Counted from the stretch's first letter, positions 1 through 8,855 are shown. The stretch is 64,000 nt of DNA from Streptomyces sp. NBC_00448 (GCF_036014115.1 NZ_CP107913.1:2297001-2361000), one strand, 5' to 3'. Notes: generated from the letters alone by a model not told the origin. Made by a program: numbers and translations.

Positions 1-943
1 GCGGGTCGGCTCCCGGGGCGTCGGTCGGCGCGTTCGTCGGGGCGGTGGCCGGCGGCAGGCCGAAGTCCCTCGGCGGCAGCGTGGCCGGCCCGTTCACCGT
101 GGCGGAGCGGGCGGCGGTCAGCCAGGCCCACAGCCGGGCCCGGTAGATCCCGGCGTCGGCGGGGCGGTCGGCGGGGTCCTTCGCGAGCGCGGCCAGCGCC
201 AGGTCGTCCAGTTCCGCGGGCACCCGCGGGTTGCGGGTGGAGGGCGCCGGCGGCTCGGCGTGGACGTGCCAGTACATCAGGCTCAGCGGGGTGCCCTCGT
301 GGAACGGCGGCTTGCCGGTGAGCAGTTCGGTGAGCACGCAGCCGACCGCGTAGACGTCGCTGCGGGCGTCCACGTCGCCGCCGTTGACCTGCTCGGGCGA
401 CATGTAGCTGGGGGTGCCGACGGAGGAGCCGACCGTGGTCAGCCGGGTGTCGGTGTCCATCACGCGGGCGATGCCGAAGTCGGCGACCTTGATGGCGCCT
501 TCCTCGGTGACCATCACGTTGGCGGGCTTCACGTCGCGGTGCACGGTGCCGTGGCTGTGCGCGTGGGCGAGCGCGTCGAGGATGTCGCAGACGATCCGCA
601 CCGCCCGCTCCGGCTCGAACGGGGCCTGCTCGCGGACGAGTTGGGCCAGCGTGCCGCCGCGTACGTACTCCATGACGAGGTACGGCACGACGGTGTCGCC
701 GTCCTGGTACTCGTCCTGGTCGTGGACGGTGACGATGCCGGGGTGGTTCAGCACGCCGGCGGCGTGCGCCTCGCGGGCGAACCGGCGGCGGGCGTCGGGG
801 TCCTGCGCCAACTCCGGTATCAGGGTCTTGATCGCGACCACCCGGCCCATCCGGGTGTCCCGGGCGCGGTGCACCCGGGCCATGCCACCGGAGCCGAGCA
901 GCTCCGCGAGTTCGTATCTGCCCGCGAATAGCCCGTCGCTCAT
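1..943 (-). CDS. Ser/Thr protein kinase, PknB type (3' end beyond window)
   Basis: Transfers phosphate from ATP to Ser/Thr residues of target proteins. Reading leftward from the ATG at 943, the kinase domain begins at once: glycine loop GSGGMARV (residues 17-24), ATP-binding Lys in VAIKTL (residue 39), catalytic loop HRDVKPANV (135-143) and DFG at 155-157, all intact, so the kinase should be active. GTPSYMSPEQV in the activation segment is typical of bacterial Hanks kinases. The last visible residues (from about 290) are Pro/Ala/Thr-rich, the start of the usual juxtamembrane linker. Any membrane segment or extracellular sensor lies beyond position 1. The gene stands 137 nt downstream of the LAETG protein stop, separated from it by a strong hairpin, so it probably has its own promoter. 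Confidence 0.93.
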   Translation of the reverse strand, partial: MSDGLFAGRYELAELLGSGGMARVHRARDTRMGRVVAIKTLIPELAQDPDARRRFAREAHAAGVLNHPGIVTVHDQDEYQDGDTVVPYLVMEYVRGGTLAQLVREQAPFEPERAVRIVCDILDALAHAHSHGTVHRDVKPANVMVTEEGAIKVADFGIARVMDTDTRLTTVGSSVGTPSYMSPEQVNGGDVDARSDVYAVGCVLTELLTGKPPFHEGTPLSLMYWHVHAEPPAPSTRNPRVPAELDDLALAALAKDPADRPADAGIYRARLWAWLTAARSATVNGPATLPPRDFGLPPATAPTNAPTDAPGADP

Positions 944-1023
944 GCCCGCCCGCCCTGTTGCCCCACCGTGTCAGTGCCCATGGCGCGGTGGTCCCCCGGC
1001 CCCGGGTGTGAGGAACAGAGTAC

Positions 1024-1055
1024 GGGGGGCGGCACCACCGCCGGTGCCGCCCCCC
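1024..1055 (-). terminator. intrinsic terminator-like hairpin after the LAETG protein gene
   Basis: A perfect 13-bp stem (1024-1036 pairs with 1043-1055) has a 6-nt loop. It lies just past the stop codon of the sortase-anchored protein and ahead of the kinase gene. There is no clear U tract, as is common for streptomycete terminators. Confidence 0.6.
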
Positions 1056-1079
1056 GCGCTTGTTACCGCCTTGTGGCGG

Positions 1080-2252
1080 TCACGCGTCGCCGTCGGCGGA
1101 CGAACCGGCCCCCCTGCGGCGGCGGTTGGTGACGACGAAGGTCAGCGCGCCGGCGGCCACCAGTGCCGCGGCGCCGCCCGCGAGGTAGGGCGTGCTGGAG
1201 CCGGCGCCGGTCTCGGCGAGGTTGCCGGTGCTCGCGGTGTCGGCGACGGTCTGGGTGTGGGTGCCGGAACCGCCCGAGCTGCCGGACGCGGAGGAGCCGC
1301 CGCTCGAACCGCCGCTGCCGGAGGAGCCGGAGGACCCGCCGCTGCCGGACGAGCCGCTGCTCGAACCGCCGCCCGTGCCAGCCCCGTTGGAGGAACCTCC
1401 GGAGGAGTGGCCGCCGGTGGAGCCGCCGTTGCCCGCCCCGCTGGAGGAACTCCCCGAGGAGGTACCGCCGTTGCCGGAGCCGCCGGACGACGAGCCGCCG
1501 GACGAGCCGCTGTCGCCCTTCGGGGTGCGGCAGGTGGCCTGGGCGAGCGTGACGTCCCCGGTCACGTGGGCGACGCCGAGGCTCAGCGGGTCGATGTCGA
1601 CCTTGAGGTGCAGCGCCGTGGCCGCGGCGGTGTTCGAGGTGGTGACGGCGTTGGTCAGTTCCAGGTCCACCTCGCCGACGCCGGGGACGGCGACCTTGGT
1701 GACGCCGATCGCCGACAGCTCGGTGCGCTTGCCGAGCACGGTGAGGCCGGCCAGGTGCGAGGACGCGGTCGGCCGGTGGCCGACCTGGCAGGTCGCCGTG
1801 GACGTCACCGCGTCCAGCTTGATCAGGGACAGCAGCGGCAGCCCGGGGACGTGCAGGTTCGCAGCGGCGATGTTGGCGACGCCCTCGGCCTTGTCGCGGC
1901 TGGTGGTGGCGTTCGCGGTGGCGACCGAGGCGCGCAGCAGGTTGACGGCCCGGCCCGCCTCGACACCGTGGCCGACCGTGACGGTCAGCGCGGTCTCCTT
2001 GGCATCGGCCGGGGCGTGCACGTCGTTCAGGGAGACGTTGATCGGCACGTCCACGGTCTTGTCGAGCAGGGACACGTCCAGGCCCGCACGCAGGTCCGTG
2101 GCCGTGGCGGCCCCGGAGTCGTGCGCGGTCGCGGGCGTCGCCTGCACCGCCGGTGCGACGGCCAGTACGGCCCCGGCGGCAACGGCCGTGGCGGCGCCGA
2201 TGACGGCGACCGAACGGCGTGCGGGCAGGCGGAAGTTGATGGTGCGGTACAC
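1080..2252 (-). CDS. LAETG-motif sortase-anchored surface protein (SCO1860-like)
   Basis: Predicted cell-wall-anchored protein of 390 aa. The GTG at 2252 is chosen as start because a GGGGG ribosome site lies upstream and a signal peptide follows (two Arg pairs, then a hydrophobic core ending near AVQA-TPA, about residue 37). An in-frame ATG at 2333 would add 27 residues before the signal peptide. Residues about 40-230 form a folded extracellular domain of unknown role with two Cys. A long Ser/Gly-rich spacer with SGGSS-type repeats follows, then LAETG (345-349), a hydrophobic segment and an RRRR tail. LAxTG is the recognition motif of class E sortases, which attach proteins to streptomycete peptidoglycan. 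The layout resembles the SCO1860 family; that family name is from memory and unchecked. Confidence 0.85.
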   Translation of the reverse strand: MYRTINFRLPARRSVAVIGAATAVAAGAVLAVAPAVQATPATAHDSGAATATDLRAGLDVSLLDKTVDVPINVSLNDVHAPADAKETALTVTVGHGVEAGRAVNLLRASVATANATTSRDKAEGVANIAAANLHVPGLPLLSLIKLDAVTSTATCQVGHRPTASSHLAGLTVLGKRTELSAIGVTKVAVPGVGEVDLELTNAVTTSNTAAATALHLKVDIDPLSLGVAHVTGDVTLAQATCRTPKGDSGSSGGSSSGGSGNGGTSSGSSSSGAGNGGSTGGHSSGGSSNGAGTGGGSSSGSSGSGGSSGSSGSGGSSGGSSASGSSGGSGTHTQTVADTASTGNLAETGAGSSTPYLAGGAAALVAAGALTFVVTNRRRRGAGSSADGDA

Positions 2253-2567
2253 GGTTGGGAAACCCCCACGTATGGGATGGAGCCCCCGGCGCGCGCTGAT
2301 TGGGGACAGCACCCGGGGACCTCGACCCGGCAATATTTACGCACTGAGGGTGAATTGACGGCTACACGGCGCCAGTTCACCCAGAAGGGTGGTTTCCGTG
2401 CGCTTCTTCGATTCCCGGCGTACGGCCGTTCTGTACGCTTCACCCGGGAGACTGGGCGGGGCTCCGATCCGGGCCGCTGCTCAAACCAGCGGGCCGCCGC
2501 CGTACTTCGGACCGGCGTGCCGCCGCCGTCGTTCAGAGCGCCGTGCCGCCGCCGTTCGGACCACCGC
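2253..2567. other. intergenic region, promoter side of the LAETG gene
   Basis: 315 nt without a gene. It must hold the leftward promoter of the LAETG protein gene; an AT-rich patch around 2331-2356 is the likeliest core, but no clear -35/-10 pair is claimed. The right part (about 2488-2567) holds three imperfect copies of a GCCGCCGCCGTnCTTCGGAC-like unit directly after the amidohydrolase stop codon, function unknown. Confidence 0.4.
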
Positions 2568-3668
2568 TCAGGCCACCGTGCGGCCGCGCAGCACCACCCG
2601 GCGCGGCGCCGCCAGCACCCGGACGTCCTCGCGCGGGTCCGCCTCGTAGACCACCAGGTCGGCGGGCGCGCCCTCGTCCAGGCCGGCGCGGCCCAGCCAC
2701 TGCCGGGCGCCCCAGGTCGCGGCGGACAGCGCGGCCACCTTCGGCAGCCCGGCGCACACCAGTTCGGCCACCTCGCCGGCGACCAGCCCGTGGGCGAGGC
2801 TGCCGCCGGCGTCGGTGCCCGCGTAGATCGGGATGCCGGCGTCGTACGCGTCCCGCACGGTCTGGTGGCGGCGCGCGTGCAGCCGCTCCAAGTGGGCCGA
2901 CCAGCGGGGGAACTTGGCAGCACCGCCGGCCGCCAATTGCGGGAAGGTGGCGATGTTGACCAGGGTCGGCACGATGGCGATGCCGCGCTCGGCGAAGAGC
3001 GGGATGGTGTCGTCGGTGAGCCCGGTGGCGTGCTCGACGCAGTCGATCCCGGCGGCCACCAGGTCGGCGAGGGAGTCCTCGGCGAAGCAGTGCGCGGTGA
3101 CCCGGGCACCCTCCTCGTGGGCGGCCGCGATGGCCTCGCGCAGCGCGTCCTTCGGCCAGCACGGCGCCAGGTCGCCGATCCCGCGGTCGATCCAGTCCCC
3201 GACCAGCTTCACCCAGCCGTCGCCCCGGCGGGCCTCGCGGCGCACGTAGGCGGTGAGGTCCCCGGGCTCGATCTCGTGGGCGTAGTTGCGGATGTAGCGG
3301 CGGGTGCGGGCGATGTGCCGGCCGGCCCTGATGATCTTCGGCAGGTCCTCGCGGTCGTCGATCCAACGGGTGTCGGCGGGAGTTCCGGCGTCGCGCAGCA
3401 GCAGGGCGCCCGCCTCGCGCTCGGTCAGCGCCTGCTTCTCGGTGGTCGCCTCGTCCACGGCGCCGTGCGCGTCGAGGCCGACGTGGCAGTGCGCGTCCAC
3501 CAGCCCGGGCAGCACCCACCCGTCGGCGGTCGCGGTGACCTCGGCGGCGGGTCGCCGGTAGGTGATCCGCCCGCCGACCACCCACAGTTCGTCCCTGACC
3601 GCCGCGTCGTCGGGCCCGGCGAGCACCCGGCCCCTGACGTGCAGCACCTCTTCGGCTCCGGCTCCCAT
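2568..3668 (-). CDS. metal-dependent amidohydrolase family protein
   Basis: 366 aa, hydrolase of a C-N or related bond in a small cyclic or acylated compound; substrate unknown. Metal-ligand motifs of the amidohydrolase superfamily are present in order: the HxH pair in LPGLVDAHCHVG (about 52-63), a His in VTAHCFAED, a His in CVEHATGL and the Asp in YAGTDAGG. The N-terminal beta-sandwich segment that precedes the barrel in imidazolonepropionase-like members is also visible. The annotated ATG has no obvious ribosome site. The in-frame GTG at 3647 (residue 8) is preceded by GGAG at good spacing and may be the true start. It is 33 nt downstream of the SGNH hydrolase and may be cotranscribed. Confidence 0.85.
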   Translation of the reverse strand: MGAGAEEVLHVRGRVLAGPDDAAVRDELWVVGGRITYRRPAAEVTATADGWVLPGLVDAHCHVGLDAHGAVDEATTEKQALTEREAGALLLRDAGTPADTRWIDDREDLPKIIRAGRHIARTRRYIRNYAHEIEPGDLTAYVRREARRGDGWVKLVGDWIDRGIGDLAPCWPKDALREAIAAAHEEGARVTAHCFAEDSLADLVAAGIDCVEHATGLTDDTIPLFAERGIAIVPTLVNIATFPQLAAGGAAKFPRWSAHLERLHARRHQTVRDAYDAGIPIYAGTDAGGSLAHGLVAGEVAELVCAGLPKVAALSAATWGARQWLGRAGLDEGAPADLVVYEADPREDVRVLAAPRRVVLRGRTVA

Positions 3669-3701
3669 ACCGGCACTGTACTGACCCGGCCGGCGGCTCC
3701 G

Positions 3702-5057
3702 TCAGGAGACCAGCGCGTTGAGGTCGACCGCGTCGGCCATCGCCAGCATCCCCGCGTCGTTGGGGTGCAGGTGGTCGCCGGAGTCGTAGGCGGGGGCCAT
3801 CGCGTCGGGGTGGGAGGGGTCGCGCAGGGCCCGGTCGAAGTCCACCACCGCGTCGAACGCGCCGCTGGTCCTGATCCACTGGTTGACCTGGACGCGGATC
3901 GCGTTCATCGCCGGGCTGAGCCGGCTGTAGGGAAGAATCGTTCCGCCGATCATCCGGACCCCGGCGGCGTGCCCGCGCGCGATGAGGGTGCGGTAGCCGT
4001 CGATCAGGTTCTGCGCGGTCAGCGGGCCGCCGGCGCTGTTGAGGTCGTTGCTCAGGTCGTTGACGCCTTCGAGCAGGATGACGTCCTTGACGCCGGGCTC
4101 GCTGAGGGCGTCGTCCGCGAAGCGGTGCACCCCGCTCGGGCCGCGGTAGATCTCCGGCGCCTGGGTGAGCAGCCGGTTTCCGGCGATGCCGGCGTCGACC
4201 ACCCCGAGCCGCTGCCCGCCGGGCGCCGAGGCGAGCCGCCGGGCGAGCTGGTCCGGCCAGCGCCGGTTGGCGCCCGCGGTCGAGTGGTAGCCGTCGGTGA
4301 TCGAGTCGCCGAAGGCCACCACGGTCGCGTGCGCGGTCGGCGAGACCACGTCGAGGCCGGACAGGTAGTACCAGGAGGTGCGGGTGCGCGCGTAGCCCGC
4401 GGCGGAGTCGTCGGCGGCGTGGTCGACACCGTCGCTGGAGACGTACGTCGTCTCGTACGCCTCGCGGTGGAAGGTGGCGGCGCCGGTCGGTCCCGGCAGG
4501 TAGAGGCTGACCAGCAGGTTCTGGTCGGCGGCGACCCGCATCGGGATGACGTCGCTGTACTCCTCGGTGCCCGCGGCGACGGTGGTGGAGCGGGAGCCGC
4601 CGAAGGTCACCCGGTGGTGGGTGCCGGCGACGGCGCGACCGCCGTCGTACTGCTCGGCGACGTCGGCGGCGCCCACCGCGAGACCCTGCCCGCTGCGCAG
4701 GTCGGAGATCCTGATCCGCAGGCCGGAACCGCCGACGCTGGTGTGCACCACCATCCGTATCGTCTGCCGCCGGAACGAGGGCCCGCCCGCGCTCATCGCG
4801 CTCTCCCAGGCGCCGACCCGGCCCGGGTGCGCCGCGTCGACCTGCCGCCCGGCGGACGCGGTGGGCTCCGCCTGGCCGCCCCGCGCGTCGTCGTGGTGCG
4901 CGCCGCGCGCGTTGGACACCAGCAGCGCGCCGACGGTCGCCGCCGCGACCACCCCGGCCGCGGGCGCCAGCACCGAGCGGCGCAACGCCCACCTGCGGGA
5001 ACGGGTCGCCTTGTCGATACGGGTACGGGTGCGGGTGGCACCGCGGGCGCGGGACAT
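3702..5057 (-). CDS. secreted SGNH/GDSL-type hydrolase
   Basis: 451 aa esterase or lipase-like enzyme. Start ATG 5057 is chosen because GGGGGAAAG precedes it; an upstream in-frame ATG at 5138 lacks one. The N-terminus is Arg-rich, then one hydrophobic segment (about residues 28-48), consistent with a signal peptide or anchor. SGNH blocks are intact: block I GDSITDGY with the catalytic Ser near residue 252, block III GVNDLSND, and block V DHLHPNDAG supplying Asp and His. The 200 residues before block I form a beta-rich N-terminal domain seen in large actinobacterial GDSL proteins. Substrate cannot be read from sequence; acylated polysaccharide is one possibility. Amidohydrolase lies immediately downstream. 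Confidence 0.88.
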   Translation of the reverse strand: MSRARGATRTRTRIDKATRSRRWALRRSVLAPAAGVVAAATVGALLVSNARGAHHDDARGGQAEPTASAGRQVDAAHPGRVGAWESAMSAGGPSFRRQTIRMVVHTSVGGSGLRIRISDLRSGQGLAVGAADVAEQYDGGRAVAGTHHRVTFGGSRSTTVAAGTEEYSDVIPMRVAADQNLLVSLYLPGPTGAATFHREAYETTYVSSDGVDHAADDSAAGYARTRTSWYYLSGLDVVSPTAHATVVAFGDSITDGYHSTAGANRRWPDQLARRLASAPGGQRLGVVDAGIAGNRLLTQAPEIYRGPSGVHRFADDALSEPGVKDVILLEGVNDLSNDLNSAGGPLTAQNLIDGYRTLIARGHAAGVRMIGGTILPYSRLSPAMNAIRVQVNQWIRTSGAFDAVVDFDRALRDPSHPDAMAPAYDSGDHLHPNDAGMLAMADAVDLNALVS

Positions 5058-5332
5058 GCGGCTTTCCCCCAACGTCGTTCCGTGCGGCCTGCTGTCGGCC
5101 GTATCGGACGCCCCGTGCCGGGCGGCGTTCCGTCGCATGTCTACAGCCCTTCCGAAAGCATATGCGGAGAACGGGTGAAGACCACATCAGCGTCCCACGG
5201 GCTCCGTCTCCCCACACCCGCACACGCCCGTCCCCGGGGGTGGGCGCCACCGGAACGGTGACGCGCCGGGGGGCCGTTCCGGTTCCACCACCCCGCTCCG
5301 GCGCCCGCGTCACGGCCCGGTACGCCGGAGGT

Positions 5333-6493
5333 TCAGGCCACGGGGAGGCGGGTGAAGGCGGCGCGGTAGTCGGAGGGGGTCAGGCCGACGCGGCGCAGCA
5401 GGTGCTGGCGGAGGGAGTCGGCGGTGCCGAGGCCGCTGGCGCGGGCGACCTGGTCGACCGGGAGGGTGGTCGTCTCCAGCAGTTCGCGGGCGCGTTCCAG
5501 TCGCTGGTGGAGCAGCCACTGCAGCGGGCTGAGGCCGGTCTCGGCGTGGAAGCGGCGGGTCAGGGTGCGGACGCTGACGGCGGCGTGGCGGGCGAGGTCG
5601 GTGAGGGTCAGCGGCCGGTCGAGCCGGGTCATCGCCCAGGCGCGGGTCTCGGCGAACGACGTGCCGGTCTCGGCGGGCAGCGGGGTGTCGGTGAACTGCG
5701 CCTGGCCGCCCGGCCGTACGGGCGCGACCAGGGCGAGGCGGGCGACGGCGTTGGCGACCGCGGCGCCGTAGTCGGTGCGCACCAGGTGCAGGCACAGGTC
5801 GATGCCGGCCGCGTAACCGGAGGACGTGAGCATGCGGCCGTCCTGCACGTAGAGCACGTCGGGCTGGATGACCACGTCGGGGTACTTCTCCGCGAACTGC
5901 CGGGTGTACGCCCAGTAGGTGGTGGCGTGGAGGCCGTCGAGCAGTCCGGCCTCGGCGAGCAGGAAGGCGCCGGTGCAGATGGACGCGATCCGCTTCCCGG
6001 CCGTCGCGGCGGCCCGCAGCGCCTCCAGGACGCGCGGGTCGGGGTCCTCGGCGGCGCCGGTGCCGGCCACGATCACGGTGTCGGCCCGGTCGAGCGCGTC
6101 CAGGCCGCTGCGGATCACCACGTCGGCGCCGCCGCTGGTGGCGACGGGCCCGGGGTCGGGCGTGCACAGCTCGACCTCGTAGCCGGGCCGGCCGTCCACC
6201 TCGACCTTGAGCAGCAGCATTTCGGGCAGGGCGAGGTTGAACAGCGAGACGGGTTCCGAGGCGATGACGGCGACGCGGTGGGGGCGCGGGCAGATGAACG
6301 GCTCGGCGGCGGCGGGCGGCGGTACGGGCCGTCCGGCGGGCACCGGCGGGGTGCGCGGTGCGTCGGGCGCGGTGGGCCCTTGGGCCGTTCGACGTGCGTG
6401 CGGCCGCTTCTTCGTCGCGTGGGGTTGGCCCGCCGCGTTCACCGCGTTCACCGCGTGCGGCTCGTGCGTCGCTTCGGACCCTGCGGTCGCCAT
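5333..6493 (-). CDS. GlxA-family transcriptional regulator (DJ-1/PfpI + AraC HTH)
   Basis: 386 aa DNA-binding regulator. After a 65-residue Pro/Ala-rich N-terminus comes a DJ-1/PfpI glutamine-amidotransferase-like domain (about 68-250; IASICTGAFLLAEAGLL is the nucleophile-elbow region, with Cys kept). The C-terminal AraC-type double helix-turn-helix follows (about 280-380; LARHAAVSVRTLTRRFHAET and ASGLGTADSLRQHL). The ATG at 6493 is preceded by CGGAGG at 8 nt. It is divergent from the MFS exporter with only about 70 nt between starts, so it probably controls that gene and itself. The inducing ligand is unknown. Confidence 0.9.
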   Translation of the reverse strand: MATAGSEATHEPHAVNAVNAAGQPHATKKRPHARRTAQGPTAPDAPRTPPVPAGRPVPPPAAAEPFICPRPHRVAVIASEPVSLFNLALPEMLLLKVEVDGRPGYEVELCTPDPGPVATSGGADVVIRSGLDALDRADTVIVAGTGAAEDPDPRVLEALRAAATAGKRIASICTGAFLLAEAGLLDGLHATTYWAYTRQFAEKYPDVVIQPDVLYVQDGRMLTSSGYAAGIDLCLHLVRTDYGAAVANAVARLALVAPVRPGGQAQFTDTPLPAETGTSFAETRAWAMTRLDRPLTLTDLARHAAVSVRTLTRRFHAETGLSPLQWLLHQRLERARELLETTTLPVDQVARASGLGTADSLRQHLLRRVGLTPSDYRAAFTRLPVA

Positions 6494-6563
6494 GGCCAGA
6501 ACCTCCGGGAGCGTGGCATTCCGGCCACTACTCTACGCGTCCGGCCGTCGGCAGGCTGAGGGC

Positions 6564-8072
6564 ATGCCAGAGGAACTCATCACGCCCGAGCCCCATCTTC
6601 CGCCGTGCGAAGAGCGGTTGGACCTCCCGCGCACGACGAGCGGGGACCTCCCGCGCACGACGAGCGGGGACGGCGCCGGCCCGGCGCCGGGCGCCGCTTC
6701 GGCCACGGCCTCCCCCGCCCTGACCCTGGCGGCCGCACTGATCGGCTTCGTCCTGGTCACCCTCGACTCGTCCGTGGTGAACGTCGCCCTGCCCGCGATG
6801 GGCCGCGAACTGCACGGCGGGCTGGCCGCGTTGCAGTGGGTGGTGGACGGCTACACCCTCGCGTTCGCGTCGCTGATGCTGTCCACCGGCGCGCTGTCGG
6901 ACCGGGTCGGCGCGAGCCGGGCGTTCGCGATCGGAACCGCGGTCTTCACCGTCGCGTCCGTGGCGTGCGGGCTCTCGCCGAACCTGGCGGTGCTGGTGGC
7001 CGCGCGGGTGGTGCAGGGCAGCGCGGCGGCCGTGGTGCTGCCCGCCTCGCTGGCGCTGGTGCGGCAGGCGTTCCCCGACCCGCGGAAGCGGGCGCGCGCC
7101 ATCTCGGTCTGGGCGGCGGGCGGTTCGACCGCCCTGGCGCTCGGCCCGGTGGCGGGCGGCGCGCTGACCACGGCGTGGAGCTGGCGGGCCATCTTCTTCA
7201 TCAACCTGCCGGTGGGCCTGGCCGCCCTGGTGCTCTCGGCCCGGGTGGCCCGCTCCCCGCGCCGCCCGGCCCCGCTGGACCTGCCCGGGCAGACCACCGC
7301 GGTGGTGGCGCTGGCCGCGCTGACGTACGCGGTGATCGAGGGCGGCCGGACGGGCGCGGTGGCGGGTGCGGTGGCCGCGCTCGCGCTGGCGGGGTTCCTG
7401 GCGATCGAGGCCCGGCACCCGCACCCGGTGGTGCCGCTGGGGCTGTTCCGGAACGGCACCGCGGCGACGTCGATCGCGACCGGCGCCGCGGTCACCTTCG
7501 GCTTCTTCGGGGCGGTCTTCGTGCTGAGCCTGTTCTTCCAGGAGGTACGCGGCGAGTCGGCGCTGACCGCGGGGTTGATGTTCCTGCCGATGACGCTGCT
7601 GATCTCCGTGGTGAACGTGGCGTCGGGCAGGATCACCAATCGCTACGGGCCCAGGGCGCCGATGCTCGTCGGCCAGAGCGTGGCGGTGGCCGGGCTGCTG
7701 GTGCTGCTGTCGGTGGGCGCCGGCACACCGGCGGTGTTGACCGCGGTCGCGATGATGCCGCTGAGCCTCGGTGCCGCGCTCGCGGTGCCCGCGCTCACGG
7801 CCGCGGCGATGGGGGCGGTGCCCGCCGAACGGGCCGGGATGGCGGCCGGCGTCCTCAACGCCGCCCGCCAGGTCTCCGGCGCGCTCAGCGTCGCGGTGTT
7901 CGGCGCGCTGGTCGGCGGGCGCACGCACTTCGTGACCGGGATGCGGAAGGGGCTGCTGATCTCCGCGGCGCTGCTCGCCGCCACCGCGCTCGCGACCGCA
8001 CTCGCCCCCCGCGCCCCACGGAACGAGCCGTCCGGGCCGGAAGGCCGCAAGCTGGGAGGGGGCACGGAATGA
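6564..8072 (+). CDS. MFS drug transporter, DHA2/EmrB-QacA type
   Basis: 502 aa inner-membrane proton-driven exporter, about 14 transmembrane helices by hydrophobicity. Family motifs: motif C-like GGSTALALGPVAGG and motif A-like GALSDRVGASRAF; the TLDSSVVNVALP stretch in helix 1 is typical of DHA2 members. The start at 6564 removes 119 upstream codons that are only the antisense of the regulator. Residues 20-35 contain an exact duplication (DLPRTTSG twice), from a perfect 24-nt tandem repeat at 6621-6668. Divergent from the GlxA regulator and followed 31 nt later by a DUF488 gene, probably in one operon. Substrate unknown. Confidence 0.9.
   Translation: MPEELITPEPHLPPCEERLDLPRTTSGDLPRTTSGDGAGPAPGAASATASPALTLAAALIGFVLVTLDSSVVNVALPAMGRELHGGLAALQWVVDGYTLAFASLMLSTGALSDRVGASRAFAIGTAVFTVASVACGLSPNLAVLVAARVVQGSAAAVVLPASLALVRQAFPDPRKRARAISVWAAGGSTALALGPVAGGALTTAWSWRAIFFINLPVGLAALVLSARVARSPRRPAPLDLPGQTTAVVALAALTYAVIEGGRTGAVAGAVAALALAGFLAIEARHPHPVVPLGLFRNGTAATSIATGAAVTFGFFGAVFVLSLFFQEVRGESALTAGLMFLPMTLLISVVNVASGRITNRYGPRAPMLVGQSVAVAGLLVLLSVGAGTPAVLTAVAMMPLSLGAALAVPALTAAAMGAVPAERAGMAAGVLNAARQVSGALSVAVFGALVGGRTHFVTGMRKGLLISAALLAATALATALAPRAPRNEPSGPEGRKLGGGTE
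6621..6668 (+). repeat. perfect 24-nt tandem duplication inside the MFS gene
   Basis: Two identical 24-nt units, 6621-6644 and 6645-6668, in frame, each coding DLPRTTSG in the cytoplasmic N-terminal tail. The exact identity suggests a recent slippage event; the reading frame is kept. Confidence 0.9.
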
Positions 8073-8103
8073 GGCCGAACGCGGGGGGCCGAGGAGGTCC
8101 GTC

Positions 8104-8478
8104 ATGACGTCCACCAGCGGGTTCCGGGTACGCCGGGTCTACGACCCGCCCGAGTCCGGCGACGGGGTGCGGGTCCTGGTCGACCGGCTCTGGCCGCGCG
8201 GCCTGTCCAAGGAGGCCGCGGCCGTCGACGAGTGGCCCAAGTCCCTCACCCCCTCGGGCGAGTTGCGGAAGTGGTTGCACGCCGAACCGGACCGCTACGA
8301 CGAGTTCTCCCGCCGCTACCGTGCGGAGCTGGCCGCGCCGGAGCTGCGGGGAGACCTCGCCCATCTGCGACGGCTCGCCTCGGCCCGAACCGTCACCCTC
8401 CTCACCGCGGTCAAGGACCCCGAGCACAGCCACGTCCCCGTACTCCTGAAGTCCCTGGAAGGCGGCTCCCCGCCGTGA
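8104..8478 (+). CDS. DUF488 family protein
   Basis: 124 aa small cytoplasmic protein. The motif VLVDRLWPRGLSKE near residue 24, the DEWPKSL segment and the RRYRAEL helix are hallmarks of DUF488 (YeaO-like) proteins, whose biochemical role is not settled. GAGGAGG precedes the ATG at good spacing, and the gene follows the MFS gene by 31 nt, so cotranscription is likely. Its 3' 188 nt (8286-8473) are duplicated at 9336-9523 (see the pseudogene there). Confidence 0.88.
   Translation: MTSTSGFRVRRVYDPPESGDGVRVLVDRLWPRGLSKEAAAVDEWPKSLTPSGELRKWLHAEPDRYDEFSRRYRAELAAPELRGDLAHLRRLASARTVTLLTAVKDPEHSHVPVLLKSLEGGSPP
8286..8473 (+). repeat. left copy of a 188-nt direct repeat (intact DUF488 3' end)
   Basis: Aligns without gaps to 9336-9523, exactly 1,050 nt away, with 7 mismatches in 188 nt by hand alignment (about 96%). 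It flanks the two HTH genes and the truncated toxin. Confidence 0.92.
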
Positions 8479-8604
8479 TCGCGCCGGGGATACCCACGTG
8501 ATCCACTACACCGACGATCCGACGGTCATCTGCGACCGTGTTGCCGTCAGGGCTGCCGTCGACGGTCTGGATCGTTCAGGGGATTTCCGGGTTCGAAGGC
8601 CACG

Positions 8605-8841
8605 TCAAGCGGCTTCGTCGTGCGGAGTGAGACTGATGGTCAAGTCGGCGCCAAGGGCACCAGCCAGGCGGCGCAGCAGCGGAAGCGTGGGCACGGTTCC
8701 GCCGGCTTCGAAGCGGGAGATCTGCGGCTGCTTCATCCCGCACCGCTCAGCCAGTTCGGCCTGGGACAGCCCGAGCTCGGTGCGCCGGTCGTGGACGAGC
8801 CGGCCCAGTTCGCGGGCGAGTGCCGTGGGGGCGTCAAGCAT
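8605..8841 (-). CDS. XRE-type HTH protein, antitoxin-like
   Basis: 78 aa, nearly all a single Cro/C1-type HTH: DRRTELGLSQAELAERCG (helices 1-2), then QPQISRFEAGG recognition helix and a short C-terminal strand LTISL. This is the size and shape of HigA/MazE-class antitoxins or of a compact repressor. GGGAGGAG precedes the ATG. It begins 14 nt after the stop of another HTH gene to which it is visibly related (VxDRRxxLGLSxAxLAER in both). The cognate toxin of the module is truncated (9194-9335), so this may be an orphan antitoxin or autoregulator. Confidence 0.8.
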   Translation of the reverse strand: MLDAPTALARELGRLVHDRRTELGLSQAELAERCGMKQPQISRFEAGGTVPTLPLLRRLAGALGADLTISLTPHDEAA

Positions 8842-8855
8842 GGCTCCTCCCGGGG

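Noticed and set aside
1192-2358. Plus-strand frame rich in Pro-Glu repeats
   Set aside because: It is the antisense of the Ser/Gly-rich spacer of the LAETG protein; the repeats mirror the real SGG codons.
414-5261. 1,615-codon open frame on the plus strand
   Set aside because: Antisense to the LAETG protein, amidohydrolase and SGNH genes; Arg/Gly/Ala-rich with no motif. A GC-bias shadow.
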